From NCBI GenBank assembly GCA_041447245.1, contig JBGMEA010000020.1, positions 5,648 through 69,647 of the forward strand: a DNA stretch of 64,000 bases, written 5' to 3'. The stretch comes from JBGMEA01 sp041447245 (lineage in GTDB: Bacteria; Bacillota; Clostridia; Eubacteriales; Anaerofustaceae). Under the pieces are notes generated by a model that was given only the letters and a program-made list of their open reading frames with translations, did not search any database and was not told where the DNA came from. Numbering within the stretch: position 1 is the stretch's first letter; every line of letters begins with the position of its first letter. The position numbers were made by a program, and so were the translations under genes. Positions 1 to 8,503 of this stretch are shown piece by piece.

Positions 1-28
1 GTTTTCATGGATATCATGCAGGAAATTT

Positions 29-37
29 TGTTATAAT
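29..37 (+). promoter_or_regulatory. extended -10 promoter upstream of ywlC
   Basis: TGTTATAAT (TGn plus a perfect TATAAT) lies about 33 nt before the first gene. No good -35 hexamer is seen at 17 nt, which is tolerated when an extended -10 is present. It probably starts the ywlC-rpiB transcript, although the window edge hides anything further upstream. Confidence 0.45.
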
Positions 38-69
38 AAATAAAATAAATTTACGGAAAAGACATGTGA

Positions 70-1104
70 ATGAAAACCCGTATTTACGATATGACGGATG
101 AAAATTCTTATCGGATCGGCATTGCCGACGCCGCAAAAACAATCCGCTCGGGAGGACTGGTAGTATTCCCCACGGAAACGGTATATGGACTCGGTGCTAA
201 CGCGCTTGACGCGGAAGCCGTTTCTCGGATATTCCTGGCAAAAGGCAGACCGTCGGACAATCCTTTGATTATCCATGTTACGGACATGGAAATGGCGGAC
301 GTTGTTTCGGATTCCGATGTGCAACAGGCCGAACAGATGATGAAAGCGTTTATGCCCGGTCCCATCACTGTTATTTTAAAAAAGAAACAGACGGTGCCCG
401 ACGCAGTCACTGCCGGATTGAACACGGTTGCTGTGCGTATGCCGGAGCAGAGGGTCGCTAGAGATTTAATCGCGGCGAGCGGGGTTCCGATTGCAGCGCC
501 CAGCGCTAACCTGTCCGGAAAGCCGTCACCCACTGCGCCCGAAGATGTTTTGGAAGATATGGACGGGAAAGCCGATGTGATTTTGTTGGACGGCGAATGC
601 CGATACGGTGTCGAGTCGACCGTAGTGGATTGCACTGTATTCCCTGCTCGGATACTACGACCCGGTGCGATTACGCAGGAAGAGCTTTCGGTAACGTTTG
701 CTTTGGACGAGTCGTTGAATCGGAACGAATCCGAGCGTCCCAAAGCTCCGGGAATGAAATATCGGCATTATAAACCGAACGCATCCGTTACGGCGGTATG
801 CGGATCGGACGGCTCCGTGGTGGATTATATTAATGAAAGAGTAGCGCAAGATCCGGAAGGAAGTGCGGTGTTGGCGTTTGAAGAACTGAAAAACAGGATT
901 GTCTGCGCTCAAGTATTTTCTTTGGGATGCAGGGATATTCCGATGCAGAGCACCCATGTGCTGTTTGCACAGTTCAGAGAATGCGATCGTCGCGGAATCA
1001 GACATATTTATACCATGTGCCCGAAGGAAGAGGGAATCGGGCGGGCATTTATGAACCGATTGCAAAAAGCAGCGGATGAAGTCATCCGATTAAAACAAAG
1101 TTGA
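70..1104 (+). CDS. ywlC: L-threonylcarbamoyladenylate synthase (Sua5/YwlC)
   Basis: This enzyme makes threonylcarbamoyl-AMP from threonine, bicarbonate and ATP, the first step of t6A37 modification of ANN-decoding tRNAs; it acts in the cytosol. The 344-residue protein has the YrdC fold at about 14-205, with PTETVYGLG at 34-42 and KGRPSDNPL at 58-66. A linker with the Pro-Gly...His-Tyr-x-Pro pattern near residue 230 follows, then the C-terminal Sua5 domain. The length therefore fits the long two-domain Sua5 type, not the short TsaC type. The ATG at 70 has only a weak ribosome binding site. It is followed 8 nt later by the phosphatase gene, the same neighbour as in Bacillus subtilis. Confidence 0.93.
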   Translation: MKTRIYDMTDENSYRIGIADAAKTIRSGGLVVFPTETVYGLGANALDAEAVSRIFLAKGRPSDNPLIIHVTDMEMADVVSDSDVQQAEQMMKAFMPGPITVILKKKQTVPDAVTAGLNTVAVRMPEQRVARDLIAASGVPIAAPSANLSGKPSPTAPEDVLEDMDGKADVILLDGECRYGVESTVVDCTVFPARILRPGAITQEELSVTFALDESLNRNESERPKAPGMKYRHYKPNASVTAVCGSDGSVVDYINERVAQDPEGSAVLAFEELKNRIVCAQVFSLGCRDIPMQSTHVLFAQFRECDRRGIRHIYTMCPKEEGIGRAFMNRLQKAADEVIRLKQS

Positions 1105-1112
1105 GGTAACAG

Positions 1113-1583
1113 TTGAAAAAGATATTGTTTGTGTGTACCGGCAACACTTGCCGGAGTCCAATCGCAGAAGGGATATTCAATGATTGTGCAAAGAAAAGCG
1201 GATTGGGAGACATGTTTCGTGCCGATTCCGCAGGAATCGATGCAATCGAAGGAGATATCGTGAGTCCGAAAAGTGTGGAAGTGTGCAGGGAAAACGGGAT
1301 CGATATTCAATTTCATACAGTCAGACAGATTGATGAGGCAATGTTGGAAGAATCGGATTTGGTTTTCGGAATGACGATGAATCATCGGGATTTGCTTCGA
1401 AAGCGATATCCGCAGTATAGCAATAAAATCTATATGCTCGGAGAATATGCAGGCACGGTTTGCTGCAGCGGAGATATTCCCGATCCGTTTGGGTTGCCAT
1501 TGGATCGGTATCGCAAAACATATCGGATATTGGACGGATATGTCGGAAATTTAATGGAACATCTGAAGGAGGAACAATCATGA
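1113..1583 (+). CDS. ywlE: low-molecular-weight phosphatase, YwlE-like (probable protein-arginine phosphatase)
   Basis: This is a low-molecular-weight tyrosine-phosphatase fold enzyme of 156 residues. The P-loop C8-T-G-N-T-C-R14-S is intact, and the general acid Asp124 sits in DPDPFG-type context (D-I-P-D-P). The Thr at position 12 of the loop is the residue that in B. subtilis YwlE favours phosphoarginine over phosphotyrosine, so protein-arginine phosphatase activity is the better inference; no McsB kinase is in view. The start is TTG at 1113, preceded by GAGG, and the stop overlaps the rpiB start as ATGA, suggesting translational coupling. Confidence 0.82.
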   Translation: MKKILFVCTGNTCRSPIAEGIFNDCAKKSGLGDMFRADSAGIDAIEGDIVSPKSVEVCRENGIDIQFHTVRQIDEAMLEESDLVFGMTMNHRDLLRKRYPQYSNKIYMLGEYAGTVCCSGDIPDPFGLPLDRYRKTYRILDGYVGNLMEHLKEEQS

Positions 1584-2020
1584 AGATTGCGATCGGAGCC
1601 GATCATGGCGGATACGAATTGAAACAGCATATTATAGATGTCTTTACGCAAAGAGGGTATGAATTTGTGGATTTCGGGACGAATTCGCCCGAGAGCGTGG
1701 ATTATCCGGATTATGCGTTCCGCGTCGGGAAAAGTGTGACCGGAGGAGAGTGCGGATGCGGAATCTTAATCTGCTCGACGGGAATCGGCATGTCGATTGC
1801 CGCCAACAAAGTAACCGGAATCCGAGCGGCTCACTGTACGGATTCCTACACGGCAAAAATGTCGAGACATCACAATAATGCCAATGTGCTGGCGATGGGG
1901 GCAAAGATAACGGGAGTCGCAATTGCGGAAGAGATCGTCGCGGCATTTTTGAGCGAAGGCTTTGACGGAGACCGACATGAAAGACGGGTTGAAAAAATAA
2001 ATAATTATAAAAATTCATAA
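1580..2020 (+). CDS. rpiB: ribose 5-phosphate isomerase B
   Basis: RpiB interconverts ribose 5-phosphate and ribulose 5-phosphate in the pentose phosphate pathway; related enzymes act on allose or galactose 6-phosphates. The 146-residue protein begins with the ADHGG motif (Asp8-His9) and carries the catalytic Cys65 in the C-S-T-G-I-G loop and the His98-His99 region, all as in LacAB/RpiB proteins. The ATG at 1580 has AGGAGG in front and overlaps the previous stop by 4 nt. A longer frame exists upstream, but it would run through the phosphatase gene and has no family match at its N-terminus. Confidence 0.93.
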   Translation: MKIAIGADHGGYELKQHIIDVFTQRGYEFVDFGTNSPESVDYPDYAFRVGKSVTGGECGCGILICSTGIGMSIAANKVTGIRAAHCTDSYTAKMSRHHNNANVLAMGAKITGVAIAEEIVAAFLSEGFDGDRHERRVEKINNYKNS

Positions 2021-2055
2021 CGATCCGACACAATACGACGATAATTAAGGAGAAC

Positions 2056-2694
2056 ATGAGAATTATGAGCAATGTAATGATTTTTGATCATCCTCTGATT
2101 CAACACAAAATCGGAATCATTCGCGACGAAAATACAACGCATAAGTTGTTTCGCGAACTGGTCAGTGAAATCGCAATGTTGATGGCATATGAAGTGACGC
2201 GCGATCTTCCGATGACGGAAGTGGAGATCAACACTCCGATTTGCAAAACAACGGTGAGACGTCTGCAGGATGATAAGATCAGCATTGTCCCCATTTTGCG
2301 TGCAGGGCTCGGAATGGTGGATGGGATGCTCAATCTGCTTCCGAATGCAAAAGTCGGACATATCGGTCTGTATCGGGATCACGAGACACTCCAACCGGTT
2401 CCGTACTATTGCAAATTGCCGGAAGAGATCAGCACCAACACAGTGATTGTTCTTGATCCGATGCTGGCTACCGGAGGAAGCGGAATTGCTGCAATCAACT
2501 TTCTGAAAGAAAAAGGAGCTAAATCAATAAAATTTATGTGTCTGATTGCTTCCGAGATGGGAATATCAAAAATGAAGCAGGCGCATCCCGATGTGGATAT
2601 TTATGCTGCGGCTTTCGATGAAAAGATGAATGATAAGATGTATATTGTTCCGGGCCTCGGCGATGCGGGAGACCGATTGTTCGGAACAAAGTAA
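2056..2694 (+). CDS. upp: uracil phosphoribosyltransferase
   Basis: Upp converts uracil and PRPP to UMP in pyrimidine salvage. It is a 212-residue type I phosphoribosyltransferase with the N-terminal FDHPLIQHK signature and the PRPP loop (LDPMLATGGS) in the C-terminal half. Two starts are possible: ATG 2056 lies 3 nt after AAGGAG, and ATG 2065 lies 12 nt after it; the shorter form better matches the B. subtilis N-terminus. In B. subtilis, upp lies directly before the F-type ATPase operon. Here dCMP deaminase and then a V-type ATPase operon follow. Confidence 0.95.
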   Translation: MRIMSNVMIFDHPLIQHKIGIIRDENTTHKLFRELVSEIAMLMAYEVTRDLPMTEVEINTPICKTTVRRLQDDKISIVPILRAGLGMVDGMLNLLPNAKVGHIGLYRDHETLQPVPYYCKLPEEISTNTVIVLDPMLATGGSGIAAINFLKEKGAKSIKFMCLIASEMGISKMKQAHPDVDIYAAAFDEKMNDKMYIVPGLGDAGDRLFGTK

Positions 2695-2735
2695 CACGTT
2701 TTAGAATACTGAAAAAAAAGGGAAGAGGCGCTGAG

Positions 2736-3179
2736 ATGAGACCGGAATGGGATAAGTATTTTATGGATCTTTTGGAAGTGATCAAGACCAGATCAACCTG
2801 CATGAGAAGGCAGGTTGCTGCGATTATTGTCAAAGACAAACAGATAATATCTACCGGATACAACGGTGCACCGAAAGGTATTTTTCATTGTGATCAGGTG
2901 GGATGCTTACGGGAAAAACTGGGGATCCCTTCCGGTGAAAAACATGAGCTTTGCCGTGGAATTCATGCGGAACAAAACGCAATTATCCAGGCATCCATGC
3001 ATGGGGTCAGCATTGAGGGGACCGAGATTTACATTACACATTCTCCCTGTGTGCTGTGCAGCAAAATGCTGATTAACGCAGGGGTCAAGAAGATAACATT
3101 CAAGGGAGACTATCCGGATAAGTTGGCTCTTGATCTGCTTGCCGAAGCCGGTGTGGAAGTCGTTCGATATTGCGAATGA
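2736..3179 (+). CDS. comEB: deoxycytidylate (dCMP) deaminase
   Basis: This zinc enzyme deaminates dCMP to dUMP and so feeds thymidylate synthesis. The 147-residue protein has the cytidine deaminase zinc site: His77-Ala-Glu79 (Glu as proton shuttle) and Cys105-x2-Cys108. It also has the extra cysteine and histidine cluster around residues 52-73 that is typical of dCMP deaminases. A purine-rich site precedes ATG 2736, 41 nt after upp, so the two are probably co-transcribed. Both genes act in pyrimidine nucleotide salvage. Confidence 0.92.
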   Translation: MRPEWDKYFMDLLEVIKTRSTCMRRQVAAIIVKDKQIISTGYNGAPKGIFHCDQVGCLREKLGIPSGEKHELCRGIHAEQNAIIQASMHGVSIEGTEIYITHSPCVLCSKMLINAGVKKITFKGDYPDKLALDLLAEAGVEVVRYCE

Positions 3180-3599
3180 CAGAAATCGATACGGGGAATA
3201 CAAAAAAATTTTTTGAGGATAAGACATCTTATTCGATTCCGGACTTTGCCATTTTGATTAAACTTTATTTTATTAAATTGTTAATGCTAATCATTACAAT
3301 TAATTAAGTTTTGCATTATTTTTTGCATAAAATCTACTTTCAAATCTAATAATTCTGTTGAATGTTGAAGGAATATATTGTACAATGAACCTAATTTTGG
3401 TTGAAGCCTTTCTTCCGAAAGAAACATCATTATGTAATAACGATACAAAAACTTCAGTTTATACTTCTAACAAGCTTAAGTCTATTATTTTTTGTTCTTT
3501 TCTTTTCAATCCCGAATTCATTGCGAAAACGACGTAAGTGGTTTCTGATTTTCTTTTGTCAACGTTTACATCCATGATGTTGAATAATAATAAATTAAG
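3180..3599. other. AT-rich intergenic region before the V-ATPase operon
   Basis: This 420 bp stretch has no supported gene and is much richer in A+T than its neighbours. It contains one good sigma-A promoter (annotated separately) and a tandem TTTTGCATWA motif near 3309-3332. On the minus strand, one frame from ATG 3575 down to a stop at 3300-3302 is interrupted by a single TAA at 3459-3461. That could be a decayed small gene or chance. No clear terminator for the upstream genes was found. Confidence 0.5.
3358..3386 (+). promoter_or_regulatory. sigma-A promoter ahead of the V-ATPase operon
   Basis: TTGAAT and TACAAT are separated by 17 nt. Transcription would start near 3393 and leave a leader of about 220 nt before the first ATPase gene, unless a closer promoter exists that I could not recognise. 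Confidence 0.45.
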
Positions 3600-3614
3600 A
3601 TGGTGGTGATGAAG

Positions 3615-3923
3615 ATGGCACAAGACATGATCCAGGCTGTCCGCCAGGCAGAATTAAGTGCCGAGCAAATTGAAAAGTCGGCTGCGAGCGAAAGCGAAGT
3701 GATTATGAAAAAAGCGCAGATGCAGGCTGAACAGGTCGTTGCATCAATGACGGAAGATGCCAGGAAACAAGCAGAAAGCGCGCTTTCAGATGCAAAAGCA
3801 CAAGGCGAAGCGATGATGAAAGATGCGCTGGAAGGCGTGGACAAAGAAATCGCTGTGCTGCAGCAAAATGCAAAAGCCAATGAGGAAAAAGCGGTTAAAG
3901 CAATTTTAGCCGAATTGATTTAA
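3615..3923 (+). CDS. ntpF: V-type ATPase peripheral stalk subunit G/H (NtpF-like)
   Basis: This short, highly charged, Ala/Glu/Lys-rich protein of 102 residues is predicted to be one long coiled coil. That matches the peripheral stalk subunit that pairs with subunit E and holds the catalytic head to subunit I. Function is inferred from composition plus its first position in an operon ordered exactly like E. hirae ntpFIKECGABD. In-frame ATGs exist at 3600, 3609 and 3615. Only 3615 has a purine-rich site (GGTGGTG) at correct spacing, so that start is chosen. Confidence 0.8.
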   Translation: MAQDMIQAVRQAELSAEQIEKSAASESEVIMKKAQMQAEQVVASMTEDARKQAESALSDAKAQGEAMMKDALEGVDKEIAVLQQNAKANEEKAVKAILAELI

Positions 3924-4024
3924 AACGATCTGCGTCTGTTCAGACATGTAAAGGTTTAAATCGAGTATTACTTTTGCAGTTACCTAACAATTGAGAATAA
4001 TATTCAGAAAAGGAGGTATTGTTT

Positions 4025-6040
4025 ATGGCAGTATTGCAGATGCAACGCATCAGTATTTGCGGACTGAAGAAAGATCGTAAAGCGATTTTGGAAACCATAC
4101 AGAGATTCGGAACCATCGAAATCAGCGATGTTCTGACCGAAGACAGTGTGTTTCAAAAAACCGATACGACTTCATCGCAGTCGGTATTCGAGAAGAGTGC
4201 AGCTACGGCTCAACAGGCGTTGGACTTACTGGAAGACTATGCTCCGGAAGAAAAGTCGATGTTTTCCTCATTGGAAGGCAAAGAACGTATTTCTGTCAGC
4301 CGTTATTACACACTTTGCAACGATTGCGACAATGTGATGAAACATGCGTATGACATCGTGGCTTTATCGAAAGAAATTTCGGAAGATAAAGCAGGGATCA
4401 TCAAGCTGCAGGCTCAGATAGAGGCATTGACGCCTTGGCTTGATCTGGATGTTCCTCTTGATTTCAAAGGAACAAAATCGACTGCTGCATTTATCGGAAC
4501 ATTCCCTTATCCCGCGACGCTGGAAGAAATTTATGCAAAGCTGGCGGAAGCTGCGCCGCAGGCGGGCCCGGTTGATGTGGAAATTATCAGTTCTAATAAA
4601 GATCAGACCTGTGTGTTTATTTTGTGCAGACGTGCCGACATAGCAGCTTACGAAGATGCTCTGCGCGCAAATCTGTTTGCGCGATCATCGATCGTCGGCA
4701 AATCAACGGCCGCAGAAATGAAAAGCGCATTGGAAGATCAGCTCGCGGAACTGGACGGAAAAATCAAAACAGCCGAAACGAAAATTTCGACGTTTGCGGA
4801 ACACCGAAATGATCTGAAATTTATGTATGACTATTACAACATCCGTGCGGAAAAGTATGGCGTGATCGGTCATCTGTTGCAGTCAAAACGCACATTTGCA
4901 ATGACGGGGTATATCCCTGAAATTTACATTGCGCAGTTGGAGCACCGTCTGGAAAAATATGATGTTGCAATCGAATACGAAAAACCGGCAGAAAACGAAG
5001 AAGTGCCGGTAATGCTCAAAAACAATAAATTCGCAGAACCTGTCGAAGACGTTCTGGAATCATACGGATTGCCGGGAAAGGGCGAAATTGACCCGACTCC
5101 GATTATGGCAATCTTTTACTATGTTTTATTCGGGATGATGCTTTCGGATGCTGCTTATGGCTTCATTGTGTCATTGGTGACGGGACTGTTGCTCCTGAAA
5201 TTCAGGAACATGGAAACCGGCATGAACCGATTTTTGAAAGTATTCTTCTACTGCGGTTTGTCCACAATGTTCTGGGGCATTATGTTCAGCAGTTATTTCG
5301 GAAACGCAGTGGATGTGATTGCTTCCGTGTTCTTCGGAAAAACGGCCGCGATCCCGCCTGTGTGGTTTGCACCGCTTGAGGATCCGATGCGACTGCTTCT
5401 CTTCACGATGGAAGTCGGAGTAGTTCATTTGTTCACTGGGCTGGCGCTTCAAATGTATCAGCTGATCAAACAGAAACGATACATGGATGCAATCTATGAT
5501 GTCGCATTCTGGTATTTTCTACTGATCGGGTTGATTTTCCTGCTTCTCCCGACCGACATCTTCAGAGGAATATCGCAATCGACTGCGGTATATCCTGCAT
5601 GGATATCCAGCGCGGGAAGTATTCTCGCTGCCGTCGGGGCTCTCGGAATCATTCTGACCGGAGGACGGGAATCCAAAAATTGGTTTAAACGGATTCTGAA
5701 AGGTCTGTATGCGCTGTACAATGTGACAGGATATTTGAGCGATGTATTGTCGTATTCCAGACTGCTTGCTTTGGGGCTTGCAACCGGCGTTATTGCGACG
5801 GTTGTCAACCAGATGGGAAGTATGAACGGAAATTCCATTCCGGGTATTATCATATTTGTCATCGTGTTTATTCTCGGACATATCCTCAACATGGCGATTA
5901 ACCTTTTGGGCGCATATGTACACTCAAATCGTTTGGAGTATGTAGAATTTTTCGGTAAATTTTACGAAGGCGGCGGTAAAAAATTCCAACCGTTCGCTAT
6001 TAAATCCAAGTTTTATCATATTAAGGAGGAAACAAAATAA
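4025..6040 (+). CDS. ntpI: V-type ATPase subunit I (membrane stator, a-subunit homologue)
   Basis: Subunit I is the membrane stator that carries ions to and from the rotating K ring. The 671-residue protein has a soluble N-terminal half (to about 330) with coiled-coil arms, then seven or eight hydrophobic helices. The conserved helix S-Y-S-R-L-L-A-L-G-L contains Arg579, which corresponds to the essential stator arginine. ATG 4025 lies 8 nt after AGGAGG; an earlier TTG at 4019 is too close to that site. The stop shares one base with the ntpK start (TAATG), indicating coupled translation of the two membrane subunits. Confidence 0.93.
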   Translation: MAVLQMQRISICGLKKDRKAILETIQRFGTIEISDVLTEDSVFQKTDTTSSQSVFEKSAATAQQALDLLEDYAPEEKSMFSSLEGKERISVSRYYTLCNDCDNVMKHAYDIVALSKEISEDKAGIIKLQAQIEALTPWLDLDVPLDFKGTKSTAAFIGTFPYPATLEEIYAKLAEAAPQAGPVDVEIISSNKDQTCVFILCRRADIAAYEDALRANLFARSSIVGKSTAAEMKSALEDQLAELDGKIKTAETKISTFAEHRNDLKFMYDYYNIRAEKYGVIGHLLQSKRTFAMTGYIPEIYIAQLEHRLEKYDVAIEYEKPAENEEVPVMLKNNKFAEPVEDVLESYGLPGKGEIDPTPIMAIFYYVLFGMMLSDAAYGFIVSLVTGLLLLKFRNMETGMNRFLKVFFYCGLSTMFWGIMFSSYFGNAVDVIASVFFGKTAAIPPVWFAPLEDPMRLLLFTMEVGVVHLFTGLALQMYQLIKQKRYMDAIYDVAFWYFLLIGLIFLLLPTDIFRGISQSTAVYPAWISSAGSILAAVGALGIILTGGRESKNWFKRILKGLYALYNVTGYLSDVLSYSRLLALGLATGVIATVVNQMGSMNGNSIPGIIIFVIVFILGHILNMAINLLGAYVHSNRLEYVEFFGKFYEGGGKKFQPFAIKSKFYHIKEETK

Positions 6041-6519
6041 TGGATAATTTCGGTATTGTATTGGCATTACTCGGTGCTGCATTGTCAGCACTCTGCGCAG
6101 GCGCTGGTTCTGCAAAAGCTGTAGGTTTGGCCGGTCAGGCAGCTGCAGGCGTTGTTACGGAAGATCCTTCCAAATTTGCTAAAGTTCTGATTCTTCAGCT
6201 GCTTCCTGGTACACAGGGTATCTATGGACTGCTGATCGCATTTATTGCTCTTTCCAATGTTGGAATTCTCGGCGGACAGGCTGCTGACCTTACGGTTGCT
6301 CAGGGTCTGATGTATCTTGCCGCATGCCTGCCGATGGCAATCGTAGGCTATATTTCCGCTGTATCACAGGCAAAAACCAGTGTATCTGCTATCGGTATCG
6401 TTGCAAAAAGACCGGAACAGTTCGGTAAAGCAATGCTCTTCCCTGCAATGGTTGAAACATACGCAATCCTTGCTCTGTTGATTTCCATTCTTGCAATCTC
6501 GGGCATTCAAATTGGTTAA
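6040..6519 (+). CDS. ntpK: V-type ATPase proteolipid subunit K (probable Na+-binding rotor)
   Basis: This 159-residue, four-helix double-hairpin proteolipid forms the rotor ring. The ion-binding carboxylate is Glu139 (M-V-E-T-Y). Leu55, Thr58 and Gln59 (LLPGTQG) and Gln110 (S-Q-A-K) align with the five Na+ ligands Leu61, Thr64, Gln65, Gln110 and Glu139 of E. hirae NtpK, so Na+ coupling is inferred. Only the second hairpin carries an acidic residue, as expected for the duplicated type with a low ion-to-ATP ratio. Synonymous use is biased to a few codons such as GCT and GTT, consistent with high expression. Confidence 0.95.
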   Translation: MDNFGIVLALLGAALSALCAGAGSAKAVGLAGQAAAGVVTEDPSKFAKVLILQLLPGTQGIYGLLIAFIALSNVGILGGQAADLTVAQGLMYLAACLPMAIVGYISAVSQAKTSVSAIGIVAKRPEQFGKAMLFPAMVETYAILALLISILAISGIQIG

Positions 6520-6571
6520 TTTGTCGGCGGAGAAAATTCTGCATACCAAATTGATTTAGGAGAGCATAGCT

Positions 6572-7162
6572 ATGACAGGATTAGAAAAAATGTTATTAGA
6601 AATAGAAGATGAGGCGAAAGCATCCGCACAGAGTGCCGTAAAGGTTGCCCAACAGGATGCGGATTTGATCATCGAAAAGGCAAAAGTGCAAGGGAACGAA
6701 GAAAGCATCGCTATATCCAAACAGTCAGAAGCTGATGTTTCCGATTATTTGTCCCGTGCAAAATCTGCCGCTGCTTTGCAGAAACGCAAGTATATTTTGA
6801 ATGCGAAACAAGAGCTGATCAATCAAGTGATTGAAAAAGCTCAGCAGTCAATCAAAGAACTCCCCGAAAAAGAATATTTCGGTATGATTCTGAAAATGAT
6901 CGAAAAACATGCCTTGGCTCAGGATGGTGAAATCGTATTTTCCCCGAGTGATCTGAAACGTCTTCCTTCCGATTTTGAAGCGCAGATCAATCAAGCGGTT
7001 GCCAAAAAGAATGCCAAGCTGACGATTTCAAAACAGACTCAGAACATTGACGGGGGATTTGTGCTGATCTATGGCGGTGTGGAAGAAAACTGTTCGATCA
7101 GTGCGCTGTTTGATGCTGCGCGTGAAATTCTGCAGGACAAGGTGCATGAAATATTGTTTTAA
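6572..7162 (+). CDS. ntpE: V-type ATPase subunit E
   Basis: Subunit E is the larger peripheral stalk protein that forms a heterodimer with the NtpF-type subunit. The 196-residue protein has a charged N-terminal helix (about 1-95), then a compact alpha/beta domain ending in the G-G-F-V-L-x-Y-G-G-V-E-E-N-C motif that contacts the B subunit in related complexes. It lies 52 nt after ntpK with AGGAG before ATG 6572. Identification rests on C-terminal motif, length and operon position. Confidence 0.9.
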   Translation: MTGLEKMLLEIEDEAKASAQSAVKVAQQDADLIIEKAKVQGNEESIAISKQSEADVSDYLSRAKSAAALQKRKYILNAKQELINQVIEKAQQSIKELPEKEYFGMILKMIEKHALAQDGEIVFSPSDLKRLPSDFEAQINQAVAKKNAKLTISKQTQNIDGGFVLIYGGVEENCSISALFDAAREILQDKVHEILF

Positions 7163-7195
7163 TACAGCGCATATCGCGAAAAGGAGGTCAATGAC

Positions 7196-8167
7196 ATGCC
7201 TGAAAATCTATACACTTATGCGGTAGCGCGTATTCGTTCAAAAGAACTTTCTCTGCTGAACAGCCAGTTCCTGGAACAGCTTTTGGCTGCGAAATCGTAC
7301 GATGAAGCCATTCAGCTTCTGACCGACAAAGGTTGGGGCAATTTGGAAGGAAGTACGAGCGGCGAAGCAATCTTGGCTGCGGAGCGGGAAAAAACGTGGA
7401 AACTGATCGAAGAGCTGGTGGACGATATGTCTGCGTTTGATGTATTCCTTTATGCGACGGACTATCATAATCTGAAGGCTGCGATCAAAATTGTCTGTAC
7501 AGATGCCAAAATCGAACAAGTATTTTTACAAGACGGAACGATTGATCCGGAACTGATATTAAAAGCAATCAGAGAACGTGAATTTACGCTGTTGCCCGAA
7601 CATATGAGGGCGGCTGCGGAAGAAGCGTTTGATACGTTACTGCACACGCGTGACGGGCAGCTTTGCGATATCATTATCGATAAAGCCGCTTTGGATGCGA
7701 TTTATGCTGCAGGACAGGCAAGTGACTCTCAGTTAATAAAGGATTATGCCGAATTGACGGTGGCAACGGCGGACATTAAAACGGCTGTTCGCTGTCAAAA
7801 AACGAACAAGGCGCTTGATTTTATCAAACGTGCTTTGGCTGAATGTGCCACATTGAATGTCGAATCATTGGCGGTTGCCGCTGCCAGCGGATTTGATGCG
7901 ATTTGTGAATATCTTGTTTCAACGCCTTATGAAGGCGCCGTGCAGGCATTGCGGGAATCCGCATCCGCGTTTGAACGATGGTGCGATAACCTGATAATGG
8001 CAAAAATACGCGAGCAGATCTATAACCCGTTCACGATCGGGCCGCTTGCCGCGTATATACTGGCCCGTGAAAATGAGATTAAGACAGTCCGTATTATTCT
8101 GTCCGGCAAGTTGAACAATTTGTCGCCGGAATCGATACGAGAAAGGCTAAGGGATATGTATGTATAA
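7196..8167 (+). CDS. ntpC: V-type ATPase subunit C (d-type rotor adaptor)
   Basis: This 323-residue, almost entirely helical protein is the funnel-shaped adaptor that joins the central shaft (subunits D and F) to the K ring. The N-terminus (Y-A-V-A-R-I-R-S-K-E) and the C-terminal A-R-E-N-E-I-K-T-V-R-I-I segment are typical of the vATP-synt_AC39 family. AGGAGG precedes ATG 7196. The coding region overlaps the next gene by 8 nt. Confidence 0.92.
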   Translation: MPENLYTYAVARIRSKELSLLNSQFLEQLLAAKSYDEAIQLLTDKGWGNLEGSTSGEAILAAEREKTWKLIEELVDDMSAFDVFLYATDYHNLKAAIKIVCTDAKIEQVFLQDGTIDPELILKAIREREFTLLPEHMRAAAEEAFDTLLHTRDGQLCDIIIDKAALDAIYAAGQASDSQLIKDYAELTVATADIKTAVRCQKTNKALDFIKRALAECATLNVESLAVAAASGFDAICEYLVSTPYEGAVQALRESASAFERWCDNLIMAKIREQIYNPFTIGPLAAYILARENEIKTVRIILSGKLNNLSPESIRERLRDMYV

Positions 8168-8483
8168 GATTGCTGTAATGGGCGATTATGACAGCATTTA
8201 CGGATTCGCCGCACTCGGATTGGAAATTTTTCCCGTCACGGATGCAACCGAAGCCGGAAAACTGATCAGAAAGCTGTCTGAAGGACAATATGCGGTCATT
8301 TATATTACCGAGGCTTTGGCTGCTGTCGCATCTCATGAGTTGGAAAAGTATAAGACAGAGATTTTGCCTGCCATCATTCCGATCCCCGGAGCAACTGGCA
8401 ATACCGGACTGGGTATCGCGAATGTAAAAAAATTCGTCGAACAGGCAGTCGGTTCTGACATAATCTTTAACAATGAAAACTAA
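8160..8483 (+). CDS. ntpG: V-type ATPase subunit F (NtpG in enterococcal naming)
   Basis: This small Rossmann-like protein of 107 residues binds subunit D in the central shaft and modulates activity. It starts M-Y-K-I-A-V-M-G-D-Y-D, carries the expected F-P-V-T-D-A-T and I-P-I-P-G-x-T-G-N motifs, and overlaps the end of ntpC by 8 nt, implying coupled translation. It is followed 20 nt later by the catalytic A subunit. Confidence 0.92.
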   Translation: MYKIAVMGDYDSIYGFAALGLEIFPVTDATEAGKLIRKLSEGQYAVIYITEALAAVASHELEKYKTEILPAIIPIPGATGNTGLGIANVKKFVEQAVGSDIIFNNEN

Positions 8484-8503
8484 AAAAGTAGGTGATAAAT
8501 AAA

